DNA of 64,000 nt from Paraburkholderia sp. BCC1884 (GCF_900996225.1 NZ_CAAJGL010000101.1:310001-374000); one strand, 5' to 3'. Positions 46,655 to 55,057 are shown, numbered from the stretch's first letter. Notes: generated by a model not told the origin, from the letters alone. Translations and numbers: made by a program.

Positions 46655-48334
46655 ATGTACCAATACGATCAGTACGACCAGACCATCGTCGATGAGCGGG
46701 TCGTGCAATACGCCGATCAGGTTCGCCGCCGCCTGTCGGGCGAATTGAGCGAAGAGGAGTTCCGTCCGCTGCGTCTGCAGAACGGCCTGTACCTGCAACG
46801 CCATGCGTACATGCACCGCATCGCGATTCCGTACGGCAATCTGCGCAGCGACCAGATGCGCGTGCTCGCGCAGATCGCGCGTGAACACGACCGCGGCTAC
46901 GGTCATTTCTCGACGCGTTCGAACATCCAGTACAACTGGATCCAGCTCGAAGAAACGCCGGAAATCCTGCGCAAGCTCGCCGCCGTGCAGATGCACGGTA
47001 TTCAGACGTCGGGCAATTGCATCCGCAACATCACGGCGGATCAGTTCGCCGGCGTTGCGCCGGACGAATTGGTCGATCCGCGTCCGTGGGCGGAAATTCT
47101 CCGTCAATGGTCGACGTTCCACCCGGAATTCGCGTGGCTGCCGCGCAAGTTCAAGATCGCCGTGTCGGGTTCGACGGAAGACCGCGCTGCCGTGCAACTC
47201 CACGACATGGGCGTGTATCTGAAGAAGAACGAGCAGGGCGAACTGGTGGTCGACATTCTGGCCGGCGGCGGCATGGGCCGCACGCCGATCATCGGCGCGA
47301 TCATCCGTAAAGACTTGCCGTGGCAACATCTGCTGACGTATTGCGAAGCCGTGCTGCGCGTGTACAACCGTTATGGCCGCCGCGACAACATCTACAAGGC
47401 GCGCATCAAGATTCTCGTGAAGGCGTTGAGCCCGGAGAAATTCTCGGCGCAAGTCGAAGAAGAATGGCAGCACCTGAAAGACGGTCCGGCCACGCTCACG
47501 CAGACCGAAGTGGATCGCGTGTCGCAGTACTTCCAGCCGCCGGTCTACGAAAAACTGCCGGACACAGACGCTTCGTTCGAAAAGCATCTGCTGGAAAGCC
47601 GTGCGTTTGCCCGTTGGATCGAACGTAACGTGCGCCCGCACAAGGTGTCGGGTTATTCGTCGGTGACGCTGTCGTTGAAGCCGACCACGATCGCTCCGGG
47701 CGATGCCACGGACGCGCAGATGGAAGCGGTTGCCGATTGGGCCGACGAGTATTCGCTCGGCGAAATCCGCGTGTCGCACGAACAGAACCTGATCCTCGCG
47801 AACGTGAAGAAGCGCGACCTGTTCGCGTTGTGGGAAAAGGCCAAGGCACAAGGTTTCGCGACCCCGAACATCGGCTTGCTGACCGACATCATCGCGTGCC
47901 CGGGTGGCGATTTCTGCTCGCTCGCGAATGCGAAGTCGATCCCGATCGCGCTGGCGATCCAGGAACGCTTCAACGATCTCGACTACGTGTACGACCTCGG
48001 CGACGTGTCGCTGAACATCTCGGGCTGTATCAACGCGTGCGGTCACCACCACGTCGGCAACATCGGCATTCTGGGCGTCGATAAGGACGGCTCGGAGTGG
48101 TATCAGGTGACGCTCGGCGGCGAGCAGGGTACGGGCGCCAACGGCGCGAATCTCGGCCGTGTGATCGGACCGTCGTTCTCGGCGGAAGAAATGCCGGACG
48201 TGATGAGCAAGGTGATCGATACGTTCGTGGAAAACCGCCACGAAGGCGAGCGCTTCATCGAAACGTACAACCGCATCGGCATGGCTCCGTTCAAGGAACG
48301 TGTGTACGCCTCGCGTCAACCGGCTCACGCGTAA
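46655..48334 (+). CDS. cysI: Sulfite/nitrite reductase hemoprotein (assimilatory sulfite reductase)
   Basis: 559 residues from the ATG at 46655. Two ferredoxin-like half domains with siroheme-binding regions carry the [4Fe-4S]-siroheme cysteines Cys415 and Cys421 (ACPGGDFCSLA) and Cys458 and Cys462 (SGCINACGHH). It performs the six-electron reduction of sulfite to sulfide in the cytoplasm. Its neighbours (DUF934, cysH, cysD, cysN, cobA) make sulfite, not nitrite, the substrate. No flavoprotein cysJ is present here, so electrons probably come from a ferredoxin or another donor. Confidence 0.94.
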   Translation: MYQYDQYDQTIVDERVVQYADQVRRRLSGELSEEEFRPLRLQNGLYLQRHAYMHRIAIPYGNLRSDQMRVLAQIAREHDRGYGHFSTRSNIQYNWIQLEETPEILRKLAAVQMHGIQTSGNCIRNITADQFAGVAPDELVDPRPWAEILRQWSTFHPEFAWLPRKFKIAVSGSTEDRAAVQLHDMGVYLKKNEQGELVVDILAGGGMGRTPIIGAIIRKDLPWQHLLTYCEAVLRVYNRYGRRDNIYKARIKILVKALSPEKFSAQVEEEWQHLKDGPATLTQTEVDRVSQYFQPPVYEKLPDTDASFEKHLLESRAFARWIERNVRPHKVSGYSSVTLSLKPTTIAPGDATDAQMEAVADWADEYSLGEIRVSHEQNLILANVKKRDLFALWEKAKAQGFATPNIGLLTDIIACPGGDFCSLANAKSIPIALAIQERFNDLDYVYDLGDVSLNISGCINACGHHHVGNIGILGVDKDGSEWYQVTLGGEQGTGANGANLGRVIGPSFSAEEMPDVMSKVIDTFVENRHEGERFIETYNRIGMAPFKERVYASRQPAHA

Positions 48335-48356
48335 CCGCGCAAAGGATACTGAACAG

Positions 48357-48896
48357 ATGGCTTCTATCATCAAGAATCGCGCGATCGTCAACGATGACTG
48401 GACGCTCGTGCGCCAGGCTGAAGACGGCTCGCTGCCGCCGGTGAACGAATTGCCCGCAGGCAAGGTGCTGGTGCCGCTCGCGTTCTGGCAGGCTGAGCGC
48501 GACGCGCTCTCCGCCTCGCGCGGCGTCGCCGAAATCGGCGTGTGGCTCGCGCCGGATAGCGAACCGGCGGATATCGTCGCCGACTTCGACAGGATCGCGC
48601 TGATCGGCGTGGACTTTCCGGTGTTCCGCGACGGCCGCGGCTACAGCATCGGCCGCCTGCTGCGCGAACGCTATGGCTACAAGGGCGAACTGCGCGCGAT
48701 CGGCGACGTGCTGCGCGACCAGATCACCTTCATGTTCCGCTGCGGCTTCGACGCTTATGCGTTGCGTGAGGATAAGGACTTCGACGACGCGCTCAAAGCG
48801 TTCGACGAATTCAGCTTTAACTATCAGGGCGCGGTCAACTCGTCGCCGCTGTTCCGCCGCCGTGAAGCGGGCGAACTCGGCAAGGTTTCGGCATGA
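48357..48896 (+). CDS. DUF934 protein, sulfite-reduction associated
   Basis: 179 residues from the ATG at 48357. DUF934 family, with the core PVFRDGRGYSIGRLLRERYGYKGELRAIGDVLRDQ (20-residue blocks conserved) at about 82-122. The family is almost always found next to cysI/cysH in proteobacteria and is thought to help sulfite reductase, but its biochemical role is not settled. It is 22 bp after cysI, and its stop overlaps the cysH start by 4 bp. Confidence 0.9.
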   Translation: MASIIKNRAIVNDDWTLVRQAEDGSLPPVNELPAGKVLVPLAFWQAERDALSASRGVAEIGVWLAPDSEPADIVADFDRIALIGVDFPVFRDGRGYSIGRLLRERYGYKGELRAIGDVLRDQITFMFRCGFDAYALREDKDFDDALKAFDEFSFNYQGAVNSSPLFRRREAGELGKVSA

Positions 48897-49648
48897 GCAC
48901 CGCCACCCCGCTCACGCCGGAACTCGCTGCGAAGGTCGAGCGCCTCGATGCGCTGCTCGACTCGATCGCCGCGCGTCACGCGAACGTGACGCTGGCGAGC
49001 AGCCTCGCAGCGGAAGACATGCTGCTCACGCACGCGATCCTGTCGCGTGGTGTGAAGATCGGCATCTTTTCGCTGAACACGGGCCGCTTGCACGCTGAAA
49101 CGCTCGGCATGCTCGATCGCGTGAAAGAGCGCTATGGTTACGAGATCGAACAGTTTCATCCGCAGGCTGCGGCAGTCGAGGAATACGTCGGCTCGCACGG
49201 TCTGAATGCGTTTTACGAAAGCGTCGACTTGCGCAAGCGTTGCTGCGAGATTCGCAAGGTCGAGCCGTTGAATCGCGCGCTGTCGGATGTCAGCGCGTGG
49301 GTCACGGGCCAGCGCCGCGAGCAGTCGGTGACGCGTGCCGAATTGCATGCGGAAGAGCACGACGCCGCACGCAATATCGCCAAGTTCAATCCGTTGACGG
49401 ACTGGTCCGAAGCCGAAGTGTGGGACTACCTGAAAGCGTTCGATGTGCCGGTCAATCCGCTGCATGCGCGTGGTTATCCGAGCATCGGTTGCGAGCCTTG
49501 TACGCGCGCCATTCGTCCCGGTGAAGATAGCCGGGCGGGGCGTTGGTGGTGGGAATCGCGCGATACGAAGGAATGTGGTCTGCACATTACGACGATCACG
49601 CCGATTACGCCCATCGCCGCCGACCGCAACGAAAACGCCTCGGCGTGA
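48893..49648 (+). CDS. cysH: Adenylyl-sulfate (APS) reductase, thioredoxin dependent
   Basis: 251 residues. The PP-loop variant ASSLAAEDMLL binds the nucleotide. Two cysteine pairs, Cys117-Cys118 (RKRCCEIRK) and Cys200-x2-Cys203 (GCEPC), ligate a [4Fe-4S] cluster, and Cys228 in ECGLH is catalytic. The paired cysteines mark the APS-type (4Fe-4S) reductase rather than the clusterless E. coli PAPS reductase. This fits the absence of an APS kinase (cysC) here. It yields sulfite for CysI. Confidence 0.94.
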   Translation: MSTATPLTPELAAKVERLDALLDSIAARHANVTLASSLAAEDMLLTHAILSRGVKIGIFSLNTGRLHAETLGMLDRVKERYGYEIEQFHPQAAAVEEYVGSHGLNAFYESVDLRKRCCEIRKVEPLNRALSDVSAWVTGQRREQSVTRAELHAEEHDAARNIAKFNPLTDWSEAEVWDYLKAFDVPVNPLHARGYPSIGCEPCTRAIRPGEDSRAGRWWWESRDTKECGLHITTITPITPIAADRNENASA

Positions 49649-49760
49649 AGCATTCAGGTGTCCGGGTCTTGGCTTTTGATCCGAACGCCGCACATATCGA
49701 TTGAATACTTTTGCTCGGGCGAGCCACCGCTCGCCGGGCGAATCAACGAAGGACCCAAAC

Positions 49761-50723
49761 ATGAGCACCACGCTCGATTCCACTGTGAACGCACCGCTCG
49801 CCAACACGGCAAACCGTATGGATCACCTCGATTGGCTCGAAGCCGAGTCGATTCACATCCTGCGCGAACTGGTTGCTGAATGCAGCAAGCCCGCGCTGCT
49901 GTTTTCGGGCGGCAAGGATTCGGTCGTGGTGCTGCACCTCGCGCTGAAGGCCTTCGGCATCGGCGCGAATCGCAAGACCGTGCTGCCGTTCCCGCTCGTG
50001 CACATCGACACCGGCCACAACTACGACGAAGTGATCGACTTCCGCGATCGTCGCGCGAAAGAGATCGGTGCCGAGTTGGTGGTGGGTCACGTCGAAGATT
50101 CGATCAAGCGTGGCACCGTGCGTCTGCGTCGCGAACTCGATTCGCGCAATGCCGCGCAAGCGGTGACGTTGCTCGAAACGATCGAAGAGTATGGCTATAC
50201 CGCTTTGATCGGCGGCGCGCGTCGCGATGAAGAAAAGGCGCGTGCGAAAGAACGGATCTTTTCGTTCCGCGATGAGTTCGGCCAATGGGACCCGAAGGCG
50301 CAACGCCCGGAACTGTGGAGCCTGTATAACGCGCGTCTGCATAACGGCGAACATCTGCGCGTGTTCCCGATTTCGAACTGGACCGAACTCGATGTGTGGC
50401 AGTACATCGCTCGCGAAAAGCTCGAGTTGCCGTCGATCTATTACGCGCATCAGCGCGAGATCGTGCGCCGCAATGGCCTGCTCGTGCCGGTCACGCCGCT
50501 AACGCCGATGCGTGAAGGCGAGACCAGCGAGACCGCGCTGGTGCGTTTCCGTACCGTTGGCGATATCAGCTGCACATGCCCGGTGGAAAGCGACGCGGAT
50601 GATCTGGAGAAGATCATTGCCGAAACGGCAGTGACCGAAATCACGGAACGCGGCGCGACGCGGATGGACGACCAGGTGTCGGAAGCCGCGATGGAACAGC
50701 GTAAGAAACAAGGTTATTTCTAA
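49761..50723 (+). CDS. cysD: Sulfate adenylyltransferase subunit 2
   Basis: 320 residues from the ATG at 49761, preceded by GAAGGA; an upstream in-frame start at 49701 is poorly placed. The PP-loop SGGKDSVV is at 49-56, and KERIFSFRDEFGQWDPK and VFPISNWTELDVWQYI are conserved. With CysN it forms ATP sulfurylase, making APS from ATP and sulfate. It is followed by a 113-bp structured gap before cysN. Confidence 0.95.
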   Translation: MSTTLDSTVNAPLANTANRMDHLDWLEAESIHILRELVAECSKPALLFSGGKDSVVVLHLALKAFGIGANRKTVLPFPLVHIDTGHNYDEVIDFRDRRAKEIGAELVVGHVEDSIKRGTVRLRRELDSRNAAQAVTLLETIEEYGYTALIGGARRDEEKARAKERIFSFRDEFGQWDPKAQRPELWSLYNARLHNGEHLRVFPISNWTELDVWQYIAREKLELPSIYYAHQREIVRRNGLLVPVTPLTPMREGETSETALVRFRTVGDISCTCPVESDADDLEKIIAETAVTEITERGATRMDDQVSEAAMEQRKKQGYF

Positions 50724-50737
50724 TTAAAGGGATCGGG

Positions 50738-50822
50738 GTGAGTGCTCTGCGCTCACTCCTGTCGACTGCAACAAGTTGCATGGGACCGGAGTAAGCGCTG
50801 AAGCGCCAACTCCGGTCGACAG
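50738..50822 (+). ncRNA. Highly structured cysD-cysN intercistronic RNA
   Basis: Several perfect stems sit in 85 nt. GTGAG/CTCAC pairs at 50738-50742/50752-50756, CTGTCGAC/GTCGACAG at 50759-50766/50815-50822, TGCAAC/GTTGCA at 50767-50772/50775-50780, and GACCGGAGT/ACTCCGGTC at 50784-50792/50809-50817 around an inner GCGC-TGAA-GCGC. The second and fourth share three bases, so they compete or form a three-way junction. It ends 14 bp before cysN. Regulatory or processing role is inferred. Confidence 0.5.
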
Positions 50823-50836
50823 AGGGTACGACAATC

Positions 50837-52153
50837 ATGAGCGGTATTCACCAACCAGAAGACCTCGGCGTGCTGCGTTTTATCACTGCGGGCAGCGTCG
50901 ACGACGGCAAGAGCACGTTGATCGGCCGTCTGCTGTATGACAGCAAGGCTGTGTTGAGCGACCAGCTCTCGGCACTGTCGCGCGCGAAGAATAAGCGTAC
51001 CGTCGGCGACGAAATCGATCTGTCGCTGCTGACCGACGGACTCGAAGCCGAACGCGAGCAAGGCATCACGATCGACGTCGCGTATCGTTACTTCGCGACC
51101 GCGAAGCGCAAGTTCATCATCGCCGATACGCCGGGTCACGAGCAGTACACGCGCAACATGGTGACAGGTGCGTCGACTGCGCACGCGGCGATCATTCTGG
51201 TCGACGCGACGCGCGTTACTTTCGTCGACGGCGTTGCACAGTTGCTGCCCCAGACCAAGCGTCATAGCGCGATCGTGAAACTGCTCGGTTTGCAGCATGC
51301 GATCGTCGCGATCAACAAGATGGATCTGGTCGGCTACAGCGAGCAACGCTTCAACGAGATTCGCGACGCGTATGTCGAACTCGCGCGTCAACTCGGTTTG
51401 AACGATGTGCGTTTCGTGCCGGTGTCGGCGCTCAAGGGCGACAACATCGTGACCGCCAGCGAAAGCATGCCGTGGTACGCGGGCGAACCGCTGCTGGACT
51501 TGCTCGAAGCACTGCCGGTCGAGATTCCGACGGGCCAGGCGCTGCGTTTCCCGGTGCAATGGGTGGCGCGTCAGGACGGCAGCCAGGCGGACGATTTCCG
51601 CGGCTACATGGGCCGTGTCGAAGCGGGCGAGGTGAAAGTGGGCGACACGGTCGTCGTGCTGCCGGCGAATCGCGAAGCTACGGTCGCCGAGATCATTGCG
51701 CCGGTAGTGGGCGGCACGGCGCTGGTGGATCGCGCGTTTGCCGGCCAAACGGTGACGATCCGTCTCGCGCAGGACGTGGATGTTTCGCGCGGCGATACCT
51801 TCGTGCTGCGTGAAGCCGCGCCGGAGCCGGCGAAGAAACTGGAAGCCGACCTGTGCTGGTTCGACGACACGCCGCTGTCGACGCAACGCAAGTATCTGTT
51901 GAAGCAGACCACCAATACGGTGTTCGCGCGCATCGGTGCGATCAAGGAAGTGCTGGACGTGCATACGCTGTCGCAGGCGACCGATCGCAAGGAACTGGCG
52001 ATGAACGACATCGGCCGAGTGGCGCTGACGTTGCAGAAGCCGGTGGTGTGCGATGTGTACGACTCGCATCAGGGTACGGGCGCGTTCGTGCTGATCGATG
52101 AAGCGACGCACCACACCGTCGCGGCCGGAATGATCCGGGCGTTTTCGGCGTAA
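50837..52153 (+). CDS. cysN: Sulfate adenylyltransferase subunit 1 (GTPase)
   Basis: A 438-residue EF-Tu-like GTPase. G1 GSVDDGKST is at 19-27, G3 DTPGHEQY at 97-104 and G4 NKMD at 160-163, followed by two beta-barrel domains. It couples GTP hydrolysis to APS formation by CysD. There is no fused or adjacent APS kinase domain, consistent with direct APS reduction by CysH. Confidence 0.95.
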   Translation: MSGIHQPEDLGVLRFITAGSVDDGKSTLIGRLLYDSKAVLSDQLSALSRAKNKRTVGDEIDLSLLTDGLEAEREQGITIDVAYRYFATAKRKFIIADTPGHEQYTRNMVTGASTAHAAIILVDATRVTFVDGVAQLLPQTKRHSAIVKLLGLQHAIVAINKMDLVGYSEQRFNEIRDAYVELARQLGLNDVRFVPVSALKGDNIVTASESMPWYAGEPLLDLLEALPVEIPTGQALRFPVQWVARQDGSQADDFRGYMGRVEAGEVKVGDTVVVLPANREATVAEIIAPVVGGTALVDRAFAGQTVTIRLAQDVDVSRGDTFVLREAAPEPAKKLEADLCWFDDTPLSTQRKYLLKQTTNTVFARIGAIKEVLDVHTLSQATDRKELAMNDIGRVALTLQKPVVCDVYDSHQGTGAFVLIDEATHHTVAAGMIRAFSA

Positions 52154-52220
52154 GGAGCGAGGCTGCGCGCAGCGTGGTCGGTTGCGCGCCGTTTGCGTCC
52201 TAACGAACAGGTTGATCCAT

Positions 52221-52976
52221 ATGGGTAAGGTTTATTTGATCGGGGCTGGGCCGGGGGCTGCGGATCTGATTACGGTGCGCGGCGCGCGGCTTTTGGGTCT
52301 GGCCGATGTGGTGTTGCACGATGCGTTGGTCGAGCCGGCGATGCTGGACTATGCGCCGTCGCATGCTCGCAGGATTGCAGTGGGGAAGCGATGTGGGCAG
52401 CTTTCTACGGCGCAGCAGTTCATCAACAAGCAGATTGTGGATGCTGCTTTGGAGCATGACGTTGTCGTGCGACTGAAGGGTGGTGATCCGATGTTGTTCG
52501 GGCGCGCTGATGAAGAGATGCGTGCGCTCGAGGCGGCCGGGATCGAGTATGAGGTCGTGCCTGGGATTACTGCTGCGCTGGCTAGTGCGGCTTCGTTGAA
52601 GCGGTCTTTGACGTTGCGGGGCGTTTCTCGCAGTGTTGCGCTTGCTACTTTTAGTCGGGCGCCTGGGTCGGAGGAAATTCGCGAGCAGGTTAATGCGGAT
52701 TCGCTTGTGTTTTATATGGGCCGGGATAGTGGGGTTGAGATCGCGCAACAGTTGATCGAGGCTGGGCGCGCGGTTTCGACGCCGGTGGCGATTGTTGAGG
52801 CTTGTAGTACGGAGCGGGAACGGACTTTGACCCTGACGCTTGAAGAACTTGCCAGTGGCGAGGCTCTGCGGTGGGTTGATGCTTCGCAGCCTGGTTTGCT
52901 GATGATTGGGGAGGCTTTTGCTGCTCGGCAGGCTGGGGTTTTGCGTGCTGGTGATGGGTTGTTGGTGGCGGCGTGA
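52221..52976 (+). CDS. cobA: Uroporphyrinogen-III C-methyltransferase
   Basis: 251 residues from the ATG at 52221. SAM-dependent tetrapyrrole methylase with VYLIGAGPGAADLITVRG at the N-terminus, the VRLKGGDPMLFGRADEE loop and the GITAALASAASL motif. It makes precorrin-2, the first committed step to siroheme for CysI. It is the single-function form, without the CysG dehydrogenase/chelatase domain; the cbiX gene across the repeat unit may supply chelation. Likely last gene of the cys operon (67 bp after cysN). Confidence 0.92.
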   Translation: MGKVYLIGAGPGAADLITVRGARLLGLADVVLHDALVEPAMLDYAPSHARRIAVGKRCGQLSTAQQFINKQIVDAALEHDVVVRLKGGDPMLFGRADEEMRALEAAGIEYEVVPGITAALASAASLKRSLTLRGVSRSVALATFSRAPGSEEIREQVNADSLVFYMGRDSGVEIAQQLIEAGRAVSTPVAIVEACSTERERTLTLTLEELASGEALRWVDASQPGLLMIGEAFAARQAGVLRAGDGLLVAA

Positions 52977-53010
52977 GGCTGGTTTTTCTGGGCGGTGTTT
53001 TTTGGGTGTT

Positions 53011-53252
53011 GGCCTTTCCTTGAGGTCACGGTGGTCTATTAGTGTTGCCCCTGTGCGGGGCGGCACTCACTTTCTTTGCCGCCGCAAAGAAAGTAAGCAA
53101 AGAAAGCGGGCTCACACCGCTAGCTCATAAGCGGGTCCCCCGCGCAGTCACGGTAGTGGCTCATCTGGAATCTGTGCTCTCGCACATTCCACACCCGTGA
53201 CAAGGCAGTCATTCTTCCGGCGGCGCTGCGCGCGCCGTCGTGGTCGTTCTTC
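53011..53252 (+). repeat. Left arm of 242-bp inverted repeat
   Basis: 242 bp matching the reverse complement of 54371-54612 with only two mismatches that I find. It contains an 11-bp perfect stem (ACTTTCTTTGC/GCAAAGAAAGT, 53069-53094, 4-nt loop). It starts 34 bp after the cobA stop. Repeats of this kind are, as I recall, dispersed in Burkholderia genomes. Confidence 0.92.
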
Positions 53253-53254
53253 CC

Positions 53255-53317
53255 CACCGCCAGTTGTTATGCGGGTCTCTCGCGCAGGCGCGGTAGTGGT
53301 TCATCTGGAATCTGTGT
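53255..53317 (+). repeat. Degenerate third copy of part of the repeat
   Basis: About 63 bp resembling the left arm at roughly 53113-53178 in direct orientation, with GCGGGTC, CGCGCAG, CGGTAGTGG and TCATCTGGAATCTGTG shared and scattered changes. No matching copy adjoins the right arm. The next 150 bp to 53474 hold nothing else that I recognise. Confidence 0.7.
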
Positions 53318-53474
53318 AGCTGTTATATCTCCCGCCTCGCACGCCGCGCTCGTCAGAATAGTTTGCTTTTGAAGCGTCGGCTTCGGTTGCGCGGAGTGGG
53401 GGCGGCGGTTTGGATTTTCGCTTTTTTTTATATCCTGATTTATTCGCTTTTTATGACGGCGTGTCCTGGTCGCG

Positions 53475-53927
53475 TTAGTGTGCCGCTGCAGTCGCGCGCG
53501 ACGACGTTTTGAAGCGGATGCGCTTGCTTTGGGTCGGCCTCGTTGCGCAGGTATGTTCGCTCTTGGTCGACGCTTGCCGCATGGACTTCGCGAGTAACTT
53601 CGTGGCGTGACGGGCAGTGAGTTGGCGTTGGGGAATGCCGGCCGCATCGAGCGCAATCACGTCGTAGAGCTCTTTATCAAGCTCGACTTGTCGCTTGTAG
53701 TCTTCGTCTGTTTCGACCCATATTCCAAGTAATGTGCGCTGGCGAATTGTTTCGTCAAACGTTACAGCGGGACTTCTATATATCGACGTCGCCAGCGTTA
53801 ATAGTTTGTTCAATTGGGTTATGTGTCGCTCAATGAGCCGGGAGGCCGAGAGAGTCAGTTTCTCGTATTGATTGGCATCGACAGGCGGGCGCGAGACGGT
53901 TTGGGAATTCTTGAAGCATTTGCTCAT
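53475..53927 (-). CDS. Hypothetical protein enclosed by inverted repeats
   Basis: 150 residues from the ATG at 53927, preceded by GGAG at a good distance. The N-terminal half is helical (YEKLTLSASRLIERHITQLN, then LLTLATSIYRSP); the middle is acidic (WVETDEDYKRQVELDKELYD). The tail, from about residue 105, is basic and rich in Lys, Arg, Thr and Ala. No signal peptide, membrane segment or known motif. It is the only gene inside the 1.6-kb repeat-bounded unit and has a leader of about 200 nt or more. Function unknown. An upstream start at 54122 would read through the leader and is less likely. Confidence 0.65.
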   Translation of the reverse strand: MSKCFKNSQTVSRPPVDANQYEKLTLSASRLIERHITQLNKLLTLATSIYRSPAVTFDETIRQRTLLGIWVETDEDYKRQVELDKELYDVIALDAAGIPQRQLTARHATKLLAKSMRQASTKSEHTCATRPTQSKRIRFKTSSRATAAAH

Positions 53928-54180
53928 GTGCGATCTCCATTGCTGACTCGGATCGCCCGACACGCGCTTGCAAAGTGGTGAGCGGGCACAGTGACAAGGT
54001 TGGCAGCCCGGCGTGGAACCATAACCGGCAGACCCGAAGGTCTCCTCGCCACGGCCCGCCCTTCGGATAAAAGACGTGCAGAAGCTGGCGTACGTCTGCA
54101 TGCGCAAACGTAAAGGTTCCACTGTACTTGCAGGCTGCCAAGCCCGACCGTCGTTGTCTTGACGGCGAGAATGAGTCTAG
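53928..54180 (-). ncRNA. Candidate structured 5' leader of the repeat-enclosed gene
   Basis: About 250 nt of non-coding-looking sequence between the 150-residue gene and the right repeat. On the minus strand it holds a perfect AGACC-UUCG-GGUCU tetraloop hairpin (54043 to 54030) and GC-rich segments around GGGCGGGCCG and CACGCCGGGCTGCC. The UUCG loop closed by C-G is a strong RNA-structure signature. I recall similar leaders before small genes in Burkholderia, but cannot check. 54181-54370 shows no gene. Confidence 0.45.
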
Positions 54181-54370
54181 AACGGCTCGTCGCATGAGCG
54201 ATCACCTGCCCAGGCTAAAAGCCTTCCGCCGCCCCAGTTTCTGAAATTTCCCAAGTATTCATTCTCAAACAACCCACGTGAATTCCGACGAAATCCGAAT
54301 GAACAGTGACGCAAAGAATCCGAACCGACTAACGTGAAATAACCCGAGACGATGAACCGAGGAGTTGGAT

Positions 54371-54612
54371 GAAGAACGACCGCGACGGCGCGCGCAGCGC
54401 CGCCGGAAGAATGACTGCCTTGTCACGGGTGTGGAATGTGCGAGAGCACAGATTCCAGATGAGCCACTACCGTGACTGCGCGGGGGACCCGCTTATGAGC
54501 TAGCGGTGTGAGCCCGCTTTCTTTGCTTACTTTCTTTGCGGCGGCAAAGAAAGTGAGTGCCGCCCCGCACAGGGGCAACACTAATAGACCACCGTGACTT
54601 CAAGGAAAGGCC
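54371..54612 (-). repeat. Right arm of 242-bp inverted repeat
   Basis: Inverted counterpart of 53011-53252. It ends 5 bp from the cbiX stop codon, so the two arms sit just outside the convergent ends of cobA and cbiX. The arms enclose 1118 bp. No transposase, recombinase or clear target-site duplication is seen. Confidence 0.92.
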
Positions 54613-54617
54613 AAACC

Positions 54618-55046
54618 TCAAACCTGCCGAAGGCAATAAACCGCGACAGCATCGAGCACGGCCTCATCCTCACCCACAGCGCTGGCGACGCGAATCTCAA
54701 CCGAGGGATACAACCCGCGACATCGATCGACGATAAGCGGCAGATCCTTTCGCACATGCCCACCTTGCCCGAAGAACACTGGCACGACGGTCACAACATC
54801 ACACCCGCCGGAGGCAAGCACTCCAACTGCTGTCGGCAAATCGGGTTCCATCAACTCGAGAAAAGCGAGCACGACTGGCCCATTCCCAGAAGGCGAAGCA
54901 CCAGAGCCACCAGAAGACGCATCAAACCCGCCGGAGGCAAAAGCCCCACGCGCAGCCCTCAACTTCTCAGCGAGCCTCTCAAACGGCTCCCGCCACCGCA
55001 CATCTCTCGCGCCATGGCCAAACAACACAACCCCATGCATAGCCAT
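54618..55046 (-). CDS. cbiX: Sirohydrochlorin chelatase, CbiX short form
   Basis: 142 residues, one CbiX domain. The N-terminal GVVLFGHGARD carries the metal-binding His11, and the second His lies in VPVFFGQGGHVRKDLP. A Gly/Ser-rich insert (FASGGFDASSGGSGASPSG, about 35-53) interrupts the domain and is unusual. It inserts a divalent metal (iron for siroheme, or cobalt) into sirohydrochlorin. Its position opposite cobA near cysI favours the siroheme role. It lies 11 bp after lptG on the same strand. Confidence 0.85.
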   Translation of the reverse strand: MAMHGVVLFGHGARDVRWREPFERLAEKLRAARGAFASGGFDASSGGSGASPSGNGPVVLAFLELMEPDLPTAVGVLASGGCDVVTVVPVFFGQGGHVRKDLPLIVDRCRGLYPSVEIRVASAVGEDEAVLDAVAVYCLRQV

Positions 55047-55057
55047 AGCAGCAACCC

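Noticed and set aside
46631..48463. 610-codon minus-strand open frame opposite cysI
   Set aside because: Antisense shadow of cysI with Arg/Val/His-rich composition and no recognisable motif.
53011..54612. Insertion sequence with terminal inverted repeats
   Set aside because: Arms are far longer than IS ends, no transposase is encoded and no clear target duplication is visible; kept as a repeat-bounded unit instead.
54581..54763. 60-codon minus-strand open frame at the cbiX/repeat boundary
   Set aside because: Out of frame with cbiX, runs into the repeat arm and has no features.
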